Assembly (NCBI RefSeq): GCF_036345255.1
Contig: NZ_CP107783.1
Location: forward strand, 5,440,001-5,504,000
Direction of reading: 5' to 3'
Length of the DNA stretch: 64,000 nucleotides
Source of the DNA: Streptomyces sp. NBC_00569
GTDB taxonomy: Bacteria; Actinomycetota; Actinomycetes; Streptomycetales; Streptomycetaceae
Shown here: piece after piece, positions 1 to 10,987 of the stretch
How positions within the stretch are numbered: the first letter of the stretch is position 1
Layout of the letters: each line of letters opens with the position of its first letter
The notes under the pieces: generated by a model
Told to the model about the DNA's origin: nothing
Databases searched by the model: none
The model's input: the letters and a program-made list of their open reading frames with translations, nothing else
Made by a program: the position numbers and the translations under genes

Positions 1-1752
<1,752 letters not shown>

Positions 1753-1840
1753 AGTTGCTCGCGTCCACTGTGTTGGTTCTGAAACCACGAACAACCCCAC
1801 GTTTGTCACAGAGCGTGGTGCGGTTGACAGTTTCATAGTG

Positions 1841-1958
1841 TTTCGGTGGTCATAGCGTGAGGGAAACGCCCGGTTACATTCCGAACCCGGAAGCTAAGCC
1901 TCACAGCGCCGATGGTACTGCAGGGGGGACCCTGTGGGAGAGTAGGACGCCGCCGAAC
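1841..1958 (+). rRNA. 5S ribosomal RNA
   Basis: The sequence starts with TTTCGGTGGTCATAGCG and ends with GGACGCCGCCGAAC, the paired termini of actinomycete 5S rRNA. It contains the conserved CCGAACCCGGAAGCTAAG segment. It lies about 90 bases after the 23S end and just before a strong terminator, so it closes the rRNA operon. Ends are accurate to a few bases. Confidence 0.96.
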
Positions 1959-1969
1959 TATTTTTGATA

Positions 1970-2016
1970 AAAAGCCTCGTTCCCCGAGTGAAAACTCGGG
2001 GAACGAGGCTTTTTTG
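1970..2016 (+). terminator. Intrinsic terminator of the rRNA operon
   Basis: A 20-bp perfect stem (1970-1989 pairing with 1994-2013) with a GAAA loop is followed by a run of T. The stem begins with four A, so it could also work on the minus strand and end the convergent response-regulator transcript, whose stop is at 2036. Confidence 0.95.
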
Positions 2017-2035
2017 CGTTCCGGTACTTTCGGAT

Positions 2036-2698
2036 TCACGCCGGCTCCACCAGCTTCGCGTCGTACGCCACAATCACCGCCTGCACCCGGTCCCGGGCCC
2101 CCGTTTTCGCCAGAATGCGGCTCACATGCGTCTTCACCGTCGATTCGGCGAGGTGCAGGCGTGCGGAGATCTCCGAATTCGTCCAGCCCTGGGCGATGAC
2201 CGTGAGGATCTCGCGCTCCCGGTCCGTGAGGGCGGCGATCCGGGGGTCGGGGCCCTGGGGCGCGTGCGTGGCCGGCAAGTGCTGTGCGTACGCGTCGAGA
2301 AGACGGCGCGTCAGGCTCGGCGCGACCACCGCGTCGCCCGTCGCCACCGCGCGGATCCCGGAGAGGAGCTCCTCGGGCAGTGCGTCCTTGACGAGGAATC
2401 CGGACGCTCCCGCACGCAGGCCGTCGTACGCGTACTCGTCGAGGTCGAACGTCGTGAGGATCAGGACCCGGGTGCGGTCGCCGGACGCGACGATGCGGCG
2501 TGTGGCCTCGATGCCGTCGAGCGTCGGCATGCGGATGTCCATCAGGACGACGTCCGGGTGGAGGCGCGCCGCGAGGCGGACCGCCTCGGCGCCGTCGCCC
2601 GCCTCACCGGCGACCGTCAGGTCGTCCTGGCTCTCCAGCAGCATGCGGAACCCGAAGCGCTGCATGGGCTGGTCGTCGACGATGAGCACGCTGGTCAC
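2036..2698 (-). CDS. NarL/LuxR-family response regulator
   Basis: A 220-residue response regulator. The N-terminal receiver domain (about 1-120) has the acidic pair VDD at residues 7-9, the phosphorylation site Asp54 (in VLMDIRMP) and a conserved Lys in GFLVKDA. A LuxR-type helix-turn-helix (about 150-215) begins LTDREREIL and contains STVKTHVSRIL. The start overlaps the stop of the sensor kinase by 4 bases, so the pair is translationally coupled. It is the last gene of a minus-strand operon ABC ATPase, permease, kinase, regulator, and probably controls that ABC exporter. The signal is unknown. Confidence 0.95.
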   Translation of the reverse strand: MTSVLIVDDQPMQRFGFRMLLESQDDLTVAGEAGDGAEAVRLAARLHPDVVLMDIRMPTLDGIEATRRIVASGDRTRVLILTTFDLDEYAYDGLRAGASGFLVKDALPEELLSGIRAVATGDAVVAPSLTRRLLDAYAQHLPATHAPQGPDPRIAALTDREREILTVIAQGWTNSEISARLHLAESTVKTHVSRILAKTGARDRVQAVIVAYDAKLVEPA

Positions 2699-3945
2699 GG
2701 GGAGGGTTCCTTCGGGAGGTGGAGATGGACGCGCCAGCCGCCCGGGGGCGTGGGCAGCGGGCCTGCCTCAAGTGTGCCGTCGTAGAGGGAAGTTCGCTCG
2801 CGCATGCCGGTCAGGCCGCGTCCCGCGCCCGGTTCCGGCGCCGGACCTCCGCGGCCCGTGTCCGTGACGCTGACGCGTACCCCGTCGTCCCCGTACGTGA
2901 CGTCGACAGCCGCGGCGGCGCCAGGACCGGCGTGCTTGAGCGTGTTGGTGAGCGCCTCCTGCACGACCCGGTACACCGTCAGTTCCTTTCCGGGGGCGAG
3001 GGAGTCGGGCCGGCCGTGCAGTGCGAGACGTACGGGCAGGCCCGCCGCGCGGACGCCGTCGACGAGCCGGTCCAGGTCCGTGAGTGCCGGCTGGGGTGCC
3101 AACTCGGTGGTGGGCGTGGCCTCTTCGCGCAGTACGTCGAGGAGACGGCGCAGTTCCGCGAGGGCCTGACGGCTCGTGGTGGCGATGGCGTCCAGTGCCT
3201 GTCCCGCGCGTTCGGGGTTCTTGGCCGCCGCGTAGGAGCCGCCGTCGGCGAGACCCGTGATGACGGAGAGGTTGTGGCCGATGATGTCGTGCATCTCGCG
3301 GGCGATGCGGGTGCGTTCCGCCGCCGCGGCGAGCTGGGCCTGCTGGTCGCGCTCGACTTCGAGCCGGCGGGCGCGCTCGACGAGGGACGACGTGTACTCC
3401 TGGCGGCTGCGGACCGCGATGCCGAGCAGCGCCACCAGGGTGATCGCCCACACCTGCGGGACGATCTGCTGGTCCCAACTGCCCTTCGGATAGCGGACGA
3501 CGCCCACGACGACCGGTACCAGCGTCAGCGCGCAGGCGGTCGCGAGGAGCTTCAGCGGGCGGCGCAGCGCGACGTTGAACACGACGATGAGCTGGACCAG
3601 GGCCGCCTGGAGCAGCGCACCCGTCCAGCTGTTGACGACCCCGGCCGCCACCATCACCGCGAGTGCCGTCATCGGACGCGTGCGGCGCCCCAGCAGGGGC
3701 ACCGTCAGGGCGAGGCTCAGGAACAGGACCAGCGGACTCGGTACGTCGGTGTTGTGGGCGATGTTGCGCCAGCCGCCGCCCGTGTAGTCGACGAGGGCGG
3801 CGATGACGAAGAAGCCCGTCAGGACCAGGTCCCAGCCGAGCGGGCGGCGCCGGTCGAAGGCGCGCACCCGCTCGGTGAGTCGCTGGACGTACGCGGTGAG
3901 GGGGAAGGGGGCTCGTTCCGGCCCCTGGGTCCTGTCGTCCGTCAC
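2695..3945 (-). CDS. Sensor histidine kinase, NarX/DesK-like (HisKA_3)
   Basis: A 416-residue membrane kinase. The N-terminal third carries about five to six hydrophobic helices (roughly residues 40-180) with short loops, so it may sense something in the membrane. A coiled linker follows, then the HisKA_3 dimerisation helix with phospho-accepting His219 in AREMHDIIGHNLS. The C-terminal HATPase domain has an N box (ALTNTLKHAG) and glycine-rich boxes (DTGRGG, GRGLTGMRER). It is coupled to its regulator by a 4-base overlap and lies 37 bases after the ABC permease, so the four genes form one operon. Confidence 0.94.
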   Translation of the reverse strand: MTDDRTQGPERAPFPLTAYVQRLTERVRAFDRRRPLGWDLVLTGFFVIAALVDYTGGGWRNIAHNTDVPSPLVLFLSLALTVPLLGRRTRPMTALAVMVAAGVVNSWTGALLQAALVQLIVVFNVALRRPLKLLATACALTLVPVVVGVVRYPKGSWDQQIVPQVWAITLVALLGIAVRSRQEYTSSLVERARRLEVERDQQAQLAAAAERTRIAREMHDIIGHNLSVITGLADGGSYAAAKNPERAGQALDAIATTSRQALAELRRLLDVLREEATPTTELAPQPALTDLDRLVDGVRAAGLPVRLALHGRPDSLAPGKELTVYRVVQEALTNTLKHAGPGAAAAVDVTYGDDGVRVSVTDTGRGGPAPEPGAGRGLTGMRERTSLYDGTLEAGPLPTPPGGWRVHLHLPKEPSP

Positions 3946-3982
3946 CGGTTCATCCTCGTACGGGAAAGGGTTCCGAGGGGGG

Positions 3983-4756
3983 TCATACGTCGCGGCGCCT
4001 GAGGAGCAGGGCCGCGGCGGTGAGGGCCGCGGCGGCCCACAGGGACAGGGAGAGGAGGCCCATGGCGGGGGAGACCGCGCCGGCGAGGTGGGTGGCGGAG
4101 CCGAGGGATTCGGCGGACCGGGTCGGGAAGTGGTTCACGGCGCTGGCCACGGCGTCGTACGGGAGCATGCCGAGGATCTCGGGGAGGATCAGCACGGCGC
4201 CGACGAACGCGCCGATCGCCGCCGGGACCGAGCGGAGAAGGGCGCCGAGGCCGAGGGCGATCAGGCTCATGAGGGTGATCCCGGCGGCGTTGCCCGCGAG
4301 GGCGCCGAGGACGCCCGGGTCGGTGAGCGAGGTCGCCTTGTCGCTGTCGGAGAGCCAGATCTGCGCGACGAGGAACGTGACCACGTTCGTCAGGAGGCCC
4401 AGGGTGAACGCGACGGCCGCGAACACGCCGGCCTTGGACCACAGCACGGGCAGCCGGCGCGGGACCGCTGTCAGGGAGGCGCGGATCATGCCTGTCGAGT
4501 ACTCGCTCGCCGTGACCAGGATGCCGAGGACGGCGACGCAGAGCTGTGAGAGCTGGGTGCCGAGGAGGACGAAGACGACCGTGTCGATCTCGGAGTCGTC
4601 GCCGTCGTACGTCGAACCCATGGTGATGCCGACGGCGAGGACGAGGGCGCTCGCGACGGCGAGGGTGATCCATGTGGAGCGCAGGGTCCAGAACTTGTGC
4701 CACTCGGAGCGCAGCACGCGGGAAGTGGTGACGCGGTAGGGGACTGCGGTGGTCAT
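3983..4756 (-). CDS. ABC-2 type transporter permease
   Basis: A 257-residue protein with about six hydrophobic segments typical of ABC-2 permeases. The cytoplasmic N-terminus leads into a first helix at about 30-50, followed by a large loop. It contains TASEYSTGMIRASL, a pattern often seen in such permeases after the second helix. Its ATG overlaps the TGA of the upstream ATPase gene by 4 bases. It should form the membrane channel of an exporter with that ATPase. The substrate cannot be read from the sequence; related systems next to two-component genes often export antimicrobial compounds. Confidence 0.92.
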   Translation of the reverse strand: MTTAVPYRVTTSRVLRSEWHKFWTLRSTWITLAVASALVLAVGITMGSTYDGDDSEIDTVVFVLLGTQLSQLCVAVLGILVTASEYSTGMIRASLTAVPRRLPVLWSKAGVFAAVAFTLGLLTNVVTFLVAQIWLSDSDKATSLTDPGVLGALAGNAAGITLMSLIALGLGALLRSVPAAIGAFVGAVLILPEILGMLPYDAVASAVNHFPTRSAESLGSATHLAGAVSPAMGLLSLSLWAAAALTAAALLLRRRDV

Positions 4757-5682
4757 GCTGCCGCTCCCGTCATGGCCGTGGCCTGGTACTCGACCGAGTC
4801 GTGGGTGAGGTCCATGAACGCCTGCTCCAGCGAGGCCGTCTGCGGGGTGAGTTCGAAGAGGGGGATGCCGTGCGTGGCGGCCGTGCGGCCGACGTGCGGG
4901 GCGTCCGTGCCACGGATGTGCAGGGTGTCGGGCGACTCACCGGTGACCTCGACGCCGGGAGCGTCGGACAGGAGCTCACGCAGGCGTGCTGCTTCGGGCG
5001 TGACGACCTTGACGTAGGCCGCGCCGGATTCGCGTACGAGGTCGGCGACGGTGGTGTCGGCGAGGAGGCGGCCGCGGCCGATGATGACGAGGTGGTCGGC
5101 GGTCAGGGCCGTCTCGCTCATCAGGTGCGAGGACACGAGGACTGTACGGCCCTCCGCGGCAAGGGACTTGAGGAGGTTGCGGACCCACAGGACGCCCTCC
5201 GGGTCGAGGCCGTTGACCGGCTCGTCCAGGATGACGGTGGCCGGGTCGGCGATGAGCGCGGCCGCGATGCCGAGGCGCTGGCCCATGCCGAGGGAGAAGC
5301 CCTTCACGCGTTTTCCCGCGACGTCGGTGAGGCCGGTGAGAGCCAGGACGTGGTCGACGCGGGAGCGCGGCACTCCGTGGGTGTGGGCGAGCGCCATGAG
5401 GTGGTGGAACGCGGTGCGGCCCGGGTGGATCGAGCGGGCCTCCAGGAGGGCGCCGACCTCGTGCAGGGGCGCGGCGTGGGCGGCGTAGGCGCGGCCGCCG
5501 ACGGTGGCGTGGCCCGCGGTGGGGGCGTCGAGGCCCAGGAGCATGCGCATGGTCGTGGACTTGCCGGCGCCGTTCGGGCCGAGGAAGCCGGTGACGGTGC
5601 CCGGGTGGACCGTGAAGGTGAGGTCCTGGACGACGGTCTTGTCGCCGTAGCGTTTGGTGAGTCCGTGTGCCCTGATCGTCAT
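4753..5682 (-). CDS. ABC transporter ATP-binding protein
   Basis: A 309-residue ATPase, starting at MTIRAHGLTKRYG. Walker A is GPNGAGKST, the signature is FSLGMGQRLG (a relaxed LSGGQ), and Walker B is TVILDEPVNGLDP. The domain order matches drug-efflux (BcrA/CcmA-like) ATPases, with a C-terminal extension of about 80 residues as usual for this group. The reading frame runs much further upstream, but there it lacks family similarity, so the start was set at 5682. It is the first gene of the ABC/two-component operon. Confidence 0.93.
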   Translation of the reverse strand: MTIRAHGLTKRYGDKTVVQDLTFTVHPGTVTGFLGPNGAGKSTTMRMLLGLDAPTAGHATVGGRAYAAHAAPLHEVGALLEARSIHPGRTAFHHLMALAHTHGVPRSRVDHVLALTGLTDVAGKRVKGFSLGMGQRLGIAAALIADPATVILDEPVNGLDPEGVLWVRNLLKSLAAEGRTVLVSSHLMSETALTADHLVIIGRGRLLADTTVADLVRESGAAYVKVVTPEAARLRELLSDAPGVEVTGESPDTLHIRGTDAPHVGRTAATHGIPLFELTPQTASLEQAFMDLTHDSVEYQATAMTGAAA

Positions 5683-5786
5683 GCTCCGAAGGTAGGGAGA
5701 AGGGCGGGGGCAGGGCGTCCGACCGCGGTCCGGAGCTGCCGAAATGCTGTAGTACCCCGGTACGACGGTCCCGTAGGGTCCGGCCC

Positions 5787-6344
5787 ATGGAGCCTGCCGA
5801 GAAGTACGTCGTACGTCCTGTCCGGCCGGAGGAGTGGGCGGCGGTGCGGGAGATCCGGCTCGCCGCCCTGCGCGATCCGGCGGCGCCGATCGCCTTCCTG
5901 GAGACGTACGAGACCGCGGTCGCGCGGCCCGAGGAGTTCTGGCGGGACCGGGCCGGACGGTTCGAACTCGACGGTTCCGGAAACCAGTTCGTCGCCGAGG
6001 GAGCGGACGGCCGCTGGTGGGGGTCCGTGACCGTGCGCGTGGAGGAGGCCGGGGCGCCGCTCGTGTTCGGCGACACGAGCGAGGTGCGGCAGGCGCATCT
6101 CGTCGGCGTGTACGTGCGGCCCGAGCACCGGGGGAGCGGCGTGACCGAGGCGCTGTTCCGCGCGGCCGTGGAGTGGGCGCACTCGTTGGAGGGCCTGGAG
6201 CGGGTGCGCCTGTACGTGCACCAGGACAACGCGCGGGCGCAGGCGTTCTACCGGCGGTTCGGCTTCGGCCGCAGCGGGGCGAGCGTGGCGGTGCCGGGCG
6301 ACCCGGCGAAGGTCGAGTACGAGATGGTGCTGGAGCGTCGGTGA
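5787..6344 (+). CDS. GNAT-family N-acetyltransferase
   Basis: A 185-residue acetyltransferase. The acetyl-CoA binding motif is visible as VGVYVRPEHRGSGV followed by a helix, and the last strands contain LYVHQDNARAQAFYRRFGF, the usual GNAT motif B. It lies divergent to the ABC/two-component operon. A possible -10 element TAGGGT sits 7 bases before the ATG and there is no Shine-Dalgarno sequence, so the mRNA may be leaderless. The substrate is unknown. Confidence 0.92.
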   Translation: MEPAEKYVVRPVRPEEWAAVREIRLAALRDPAAPIAFLETYETAVARPEEFWRDRAGRFELDGSGNQFVAEGADGRWWGSVTVRVEEAGAPLVFGDTSEVRQAHLVGVYVRPEHRGSGVTEALFRAAVEWAHSLEGLERVRLYVHQDNARAQAFYRRFGFGRSGASVAVPGDPAKVEYEMVLERR

Positions 6345-6350
6345 CAGGCC

Positions 6351-7895
6351 TCAAGGGGCCGGGAGTTCGGCGTGCGGCCAGCGGGCCCGGCCCTGCTCCC
6401 GGGACCGGAGGAGGGCCAGGGTCGGCAGACCCCGGTCCGCTCCGGTGGACAGCAGCTCCGGAAGCTGGGGAAGCGGAGCCACCGCGGCGACGTCGTCGAG
6501 GACGAGCGTCATTGGTGGGTCGAGCCGACCGGCAGATGACCGTTCGGCCATGCGCCGGCCGTGCTCGACCACGCTTGAGGCGAGGGCCGTGAGGAGGGGC
6601 ATCGCGCCCGGGTCCGCCTTGGGATCCTCGATGGCTTCACCCACCACATAAAGCGTGCCCCCTTCGTTCGCGAAAGAATCCAGGGTGAGCGCATCAGTTC
6701 GGTTTGGGGTGCACGCCTCCCGGATGTGGACGGAGAACAGAGAGGACAGTGCGCGGGCCGTCAACTCCTGCGCCATGTCCCGGCGTTCGGGGTGCGAGGT
6801 GAGCGCGGCCTCCAGCTCGCCTGCGGCGCCCGCCGCCGCCTTCGGGCTCGTACGCAGGATGCGTACGGCCTCCTGGACCTGGGTGCCCTGCGCCCAGCGG
6901 TGCACGTGCCGGAACGGCTTCGTGTCCAGGGCGGCGGCGTGCAGGAAGCTCCGCAGCAGCGTCTCCGCCGTGTCGGCGGTGGCCGTGTCGAGTTTGGCGG
7001 TGGGCCGGATCGGGGCGAGGAGGGCCGCCGCACGGGACGCGGCCGTGGGCTTGTCCTCGCAGCCCTGCGCCGGGTTCCAGTGGAGGCGGGCCGGGGTGTC
7101 GCACAGATGGGTGGGGTCGTACACGAGGACGGGGCCGAGCTTCGACCTGGCGTCCTTGGTCTCCGCCCAGACGCTCGCCGACGACGTGACGACGAGGACG
7201 GGACCCTCCGCGTCCCTGATGGCCTGGATGGCCCGGGGAGCGCGGGTCTCGGCGGGCCCGAGGACGACGGGACCGCGGGGGGCGGGGACGGTCGTGGGGG
7301 CGGCCGGGGCGGCGGGACTCTCCTGACGCTCCGGCTTCTCGTGGCTCTCATGGGGCTCCGGTCCGGCTGCGGGGACCTCGGAGACCGGGGCCTGGGCGAC
7401 CGGGACCTCGGAGACCGGCGCCCGGGGAGCGGGGGCGGCCAAGGGCGCCGGCTCGGCCGAAGCAGCGGCGGCCGCCTCCGCCCGGCCCCTCCGCCGCACG
7501 GCCCGCCACCGCGCCACCGTCCCCGCGACGAACACCGTGAGCACGATCAGCACAAGGACCTGGCCGATGAACAGGCCCCAGAACAGCCCGTACCCGGAGA
7601 GCTGCCCGTCCGGGGTGTCCGGCCACGCGCCCGGCAGGTCGTGCGGGCGGCCGATGAGGGAGCGCATCGCCACCGGCGTGTGGCGGATCGTCACGCCGTC
7701 CGGCCAGGCGCCCTTGGAGAACAGGCCCGACAGGCCCGTCGCCGTCCACACCATGACGGTCATGCCGAGCAGGAACGCGAGCACGCCGAGGAGCAGCCCG
7801 TCGGGAATGCCGCGTTCCCGTTCCCGCGGGGCGGGGCCACCACGGCCCCGGTCCCCGTACCTGTCGTCCTGCTCGTAGGCGTCGTGCCGCCGCAT
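6351..7895 (-). CDS. VirD4/TraG-like coupling protein with lost Walker A motif
   Basis: A 514-residue protein, last in the type IV secretion-like operon. Two transmembrane helices (about 33-55 and 100-125) are followed by a long Pro/Ala/Glu linker (140-205) and an ATPase-like domain. Its start aligns with TraG/VirD4 proteins (PVVLGP... VYDPTHLCD... HWNPAQG), but the P-loop position reads GPAETRAP (213-220) and lacks the GK(S/T) needed to bind ATP. A Walker B-like MTLVLDDV remains, and the protein ends soon after it. A GTG 27 bases upstream, with GGGAAG before it, is an alternative start. It is probably a structural or regulatory subunit rather than an active motor. Confidence 0.8.
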   Translation of the reverse strand: MRRHDAYEQDDRYGDRGRGGPAPRERERGIPDGLLLGVLAFLLGMTVMVWTATGLSGLFSKGAWPDGVTIRHTPVAMRSLIGRPHDLPGAWPDTPDGQLSGYGLFWGLFIGQVLVLIVLTVFVAGTVARWRAVRRRGRAEAAAAASAEPAPLAAPAPRAPVSEVPVAQAPVSEVPAAGPEPHESHEKPERQESPAAPAAPTTVPAPRGPVVLGPAETRAPRAIQAIRDAEGPVLVVTSSASVWAETKDARSKLGPVLVYDPTHLCDTPARLHWNPAQGCEDKPTAASRAAALLAPIRPTAKLDTATADTAETLLRSFLHAAALDTKPFRHVHRWAQGTQVQEAVRILRTSPKAAAGAAGELEAALTSHPERRDMAQELTARALSSLFSVHIREACTPNRTDALTLDSFANEGGTLYVVGEAIEDPKADPGAMPLLTALASSVVEHGRRMAERSSAGRLDPPMTLVLDDVAAVAPLPQLPELLSTGADRGLPTLALLRSREQGRARWPHAELPAP

Positions 7896-7981
7896 GCCGC
7901 TCTCGCTCTCGCCGAGCCCCACCAGTAACTTCCCAGGCCGCGGACCTGAGGCCTCCGGCCTCAGAACCCAGACCTCAGACC

Positions 7982-9412
7982 TCAGGCCACCGTCGACTCC
8001 GAGGAGTCCTTCAGCCGGTCGCCCATGTGCTGTTCCACGAAGGCGGCCGCCCGCTCCTCCGCCTCCAGGTCGGCGGCGCGCATGGCGTCGTCGTCGCCGA
8101 GCGTCTCGGCGGAGGACTCCGTCATGGCGCGGTCGGTGAAGACCAGGGGCCGTTCCGTCTCGGTGATGAGGTGCTTCACGACCTGGACGTTCCCGTTCAC
8201 GTCCCAGACCGCGATGCCCGGGGTCAGCGAGGGGATGATCTCCACGGCCCAGCGTGGCAGGCCGAGCACGAGACCGGTGGCCCGTGCCTCGTCGGCCTTC
8301 TGGGCGTAGATGGTCCTGGTCGAGGCCATCTTCAGGATCGCGGCCGCTTCCTTGGCCGCGGCCCCGTCGACCACGTCGCTGAGGTGGTGGACGACGGCCA
8401 CGAACGACAGACCGAGACGCCGGCCGAACTTCAGGAGCCGCTGGAACAGCTGCGCCACGAAGGGCGAGTTGATGATGTGCCAGGCCTCCTCCACCAGGAA
8501 GATGCGCTTCTTGCGGTCCGGCCGGATCCAGGTGTGCTCCAGCCACACACCCACGATCGCCATCAGGATCGGCATCGCGATGGAGTTGCGGTCGATGTGG
8601 GAGAGGTCGAAGACGATCAGCGGGGCGTCGAGGTCGATACCGACCGTCGTCGGACCGTCGAACATGCCGCGCAGATCACCGTCCACGAGACGGTCGATGA
8701 CCAGGGCGACATCAAGTCCCCACGCCCGTACGTCGTCTATGGCCACGTTCATGGCTTCCGCCGACTCGGGTTCCGGGTGGCGGAGCTGCTCGACGATGTC
8801 GGTCAGGACGGGCTGGCGCTCGACGATGGTCTCGTTGACGTAGGCGTGCGCGACCTTGAGGGCGAAGCCCGAGCGCTCGTCGAGGCCGTGCCCCATGGCG
8901 ACCTCGATGATCGTCCGGAGCAGGGCGAGCTGCCCGGTCGTCGTGATCGCCGGGTCGAGCGGGTTGAGCCGGATCCCCATGTCCAGAGCGGCCGTCGGGT
9001 CCAGCCGGATGGGAGTTATACCCAGCTCCTGGGCGATGAGGTTCCATTCGCCGACCCCGTCCTCACCCTGCGCGTCGAGGACGACGACCTGTCGGTCCTT
9101 GAACCTCAGCTGCCTCAGGACATAGGTCTTCTCCAGCGCGGACTTGCCGTTGCCGGACTCGCCGAGGACCAGCCAGTGCGGGGCGGGCAGCTGCTGCCCG
9201 TACAGCTGGAAGGGGTCGTAGATGTAGCCCTTGCCGGAGTACACCTCGCGGCCGATGATGACGCCCGAGTCGCCGAGGCCGGGGGCGGCCGTCGGCAGGT
9301 AGACCGCCTGGGCCTGCCCCGTCGACGTACGGACCGGAAGCCGGGTCGTCTCCACCTTCCCGAACAGGAAGGAGGTGAAGGCGTCCGTGGCCATGGACAG
9401 CGGATCCCGCAT
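7982..9412 (-). CDS. VirB4-like ATPase, C-terminal motor part
   Basis: A 476-residue ATPase of a type IV secretion-like system. Walker A is GESGNGKS (84-91) and a Walker B-like block is IFLVEEAWHI. Between them lie RLNPLDP and LRHPEPES segments typical of VirB4/TraC motors. It is much shorter than usual VirB4 (about 800 residues): the N-terminal domain is missing here and seems to be carried by the gene just upstream at 9428-10987, 15 bases away. It would energise assembly or substrate transfer at the inner face of the membrane. ATG at 9394 is an alternative start. Confidence 0.85.
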   Translation of the reverse strand: MRDPLSMATDAFTSFLFGKVETTRLPVRTSTGQAQAVYLPTAAPGLGDSGVIIGREVYSGKGYIYDPFQLYGQQLPAPHWLVLGESGNGKSALEKTYVLRQLRFKDRQVVVLDAQGEDGVGEWNLIAQELGITPIRLDPTAALDMGIRLNPLDPAITTTGQLALLRTIIEVAMGHGLDERSGFALKVAHAYVNETIVERQPVLTDIVEQLRHPEPESAEAMNVAIDDVRAWGLDVALVIDRLVDGDLRGMFDGPTTVGIDLDAPLIVFDLSHIDRNSIAMPILMAIVGVWLEHTWIRPDRKKRIFLVEEAWHIINSPFVAQLFQRLLKFGRRLGLSFVAVVHHLSDVVDGAAAKEAAAILKMASTRTIYAQKADEARATGLVLGLPRWAVEIIPSLTPGIAVWDVNGNVQVVKHLITETERPLVFTDRAMTESSAETLGDDDAMRAADLEAEERAAAFVEQHMGDRLKDSSESTVA

Positions 9413-9427
9413 CTCAGAGCCCTGCCT

Positions 9428-10987
9428 CTACCGTCGGATGCCGGTCGCGAACGGCAATGTGTTGACGAAGGCCCTGTGGTGCTCGCGGTCGCACCACTCC
9501 AGCTTCAGATAGGACTTGCCGGCGGAGGCGCGGATCGTGCGCTTGTCGCGCGCGAGGCTCTCCGGCGAGCGGGAGGAGACGGTGATGTAACCGACGAGGT
9601 TGACCCCGGCCGCGCCGCTCGCGAGGTCTTCGCCGCGCTGGTCGAGGCGCGTGTTGGCGGCGACGTCACGCGGGTCGACGGTCCGGTTCATCTTGGCGGC
9701 GCGGCTGGCCTCCGCCTCGTCGTTCGTCTTCTCCGTGAGCATCCGCTCGATGGCGACCTCGGTGGGTTCCAGGTCCATCGTGACGGCCACGGTGCGGATG
9801 ACGTCGGGGGTGTGGACGAGGAGCGGCGCCAGGAAGTTCACGCCGACCGGCGTCATCGGCCACTCCTTGACCCAGGCGGTGGCGTGGCACCAGGGCGCGC
9901 GCGTCGACGACTCGCGCGTCTTGGCCTGGAGGTACGTCGGCTCCATCGCGTCGAGCTCGGCCGGCCAGGCATTGCGCTTGGTCATCGCCTGGATGTGGTC
10001 GATCGGATGGTCCGGGTCGTACATGGAGTGCACGAGCGAGGCGAGGCGCCCCTGCCCGAGCGGCTGCCGCACCCGGATGTCGGCCTCCTGGAGGCGCGAG
10101 CAGATGTCGGTGAGCTCGCGCGCCATGACGACCGCGAGCCCGGCGTCCCGGTCGACCTTGCGGCCGCTGTGGGGACGGGCCGCGCGGGCCATGGCGTGCG
10201 CCTCGGCGGCCAGCTCGCGGGTGTAGTGCATGCAGGCCACGAGGTAGGCGCGGTGCTGCTCGCTGCTCGTCGACACCATCGACTGGAGCTGGTTGTACGA
10301 CTGCTGCAGCCAGCCCGGCGTACGGTCGTCCCCGCGCACGGCGACGTCCTTGGCGTGCGCGTCGGGGTCGGCGGGGAGCGTACGGGCGAGCATCTGGAGC
10401 CGCGTGACGAAGCCGTCCCCATTGGCGACGTGCTTCAGGAGCGTGCCGAACCGGTCGACCAGCGCCTCCTGGTCCTCACTGTCCCGCAGCCCGACGCCGG
10501 GCCCCTCGATCTCGATCGCGGCGGTGACCGTGCGCCGGTCGGCGTGCAGCAGCACGGCGATCTCGTCCGGCCCGAACGGCGCCGCCAGCCACGTCAGCCG
10601 GCCGATGCCGGGCGGCGGCCCGATCTCCACCTCGCGCCCGTCCAGCCGCACCCCCGCGTCCATGGCCCGCGAACGGTACGTCGTACCCCTCTTGAGCTGG
10701 CGCTTGTAACTGCGGTTGATCTCGAACCACTTGTAGAAGGTGCGGTGCTTGTACGGGATGTAGACGGCCGCGAGCGCGATCAGCGGGAAGCCCAGGAGCA
10801 GCGTGATGCGCAGGGACAGGGCGGGGACGAGGAGCCCGCACATCATGCCCAGGAAAGCGCCCCCGATGATGAGGGCGATCTCGCCGGTCTCGCGGTTCTT
10901 GCCGACGATGGCGTTCGGCCGGGCACGGCCGATCAGATACGTACGGCGGGGCGTGACCGATGGGGACACATGGGACTGGGTCGTCAA
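9428..10987 (-). CDS. SCO6880-type protein: PrgI-like membrane region plus VirB4 N-terminal-like domain
   Basis: A 519-residue protein of the SCO6880 type. Two adjacent transmembrane helices (about 37-55 and 60-78) resemble the small VirB3/PrgI proteins. The rest (about 100-519) looks like the N-terminal domain of VirB4, including the ending FVNTLPFATGIRR, which in full-length VirB4 sits just before the motor domain. The motor is encoded separately downstream. The start overlaps the previous gene by 4 bases. It contains no Walker motif. I infer that this protein and the 476-residue ATPase together act as one VirB3/VirB4 unit. Confidence 0.82.
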   Translation of the reverse strand: MTTQSHVSPSVTPRRTYLIGRARPNAIVGKNRETGEIALIIGGAFLGMMCGLLVPALSLRITLLLGFPLIALAAVYIPYKHRTFYKWFEINRSYKRQLKRGTTYRSRAMDAGVRLDGREVEIGPPPGIGRLTWLAAPFGPDEIAVLLHADRRTVTAAIEIEGPGVGLRDSEDQEALVDRFGTLLKHVANGDGFVTRLQMLARTLPADPDAHAKDVAVRGDDRTPGWLQQSYNQLQSMVSTSSEQHRAYLVACMHYTRELAAEAHAMARAARPHSGRKVDRDAGLAVVMARELTDICSRLQEADIRVRQPLGQGRLASLVHSMYDPDHPIDHIQAMTKRNAWPAELDAMEPTYLQAKTRESSTRAPWCHATAWVKEWPMTPVGVNFLAPLLVHTPDVIRTVAVTMDLEPTEVAIERMLTEKTNDEAEASRAAKMNRTVDPRDVAANTRLDQRGEDLASGAAGVNLVGYITVSSRSPESLARDKRTIRASAGKSYLKLEWCDREHHRAFVNTLPFATGIRR

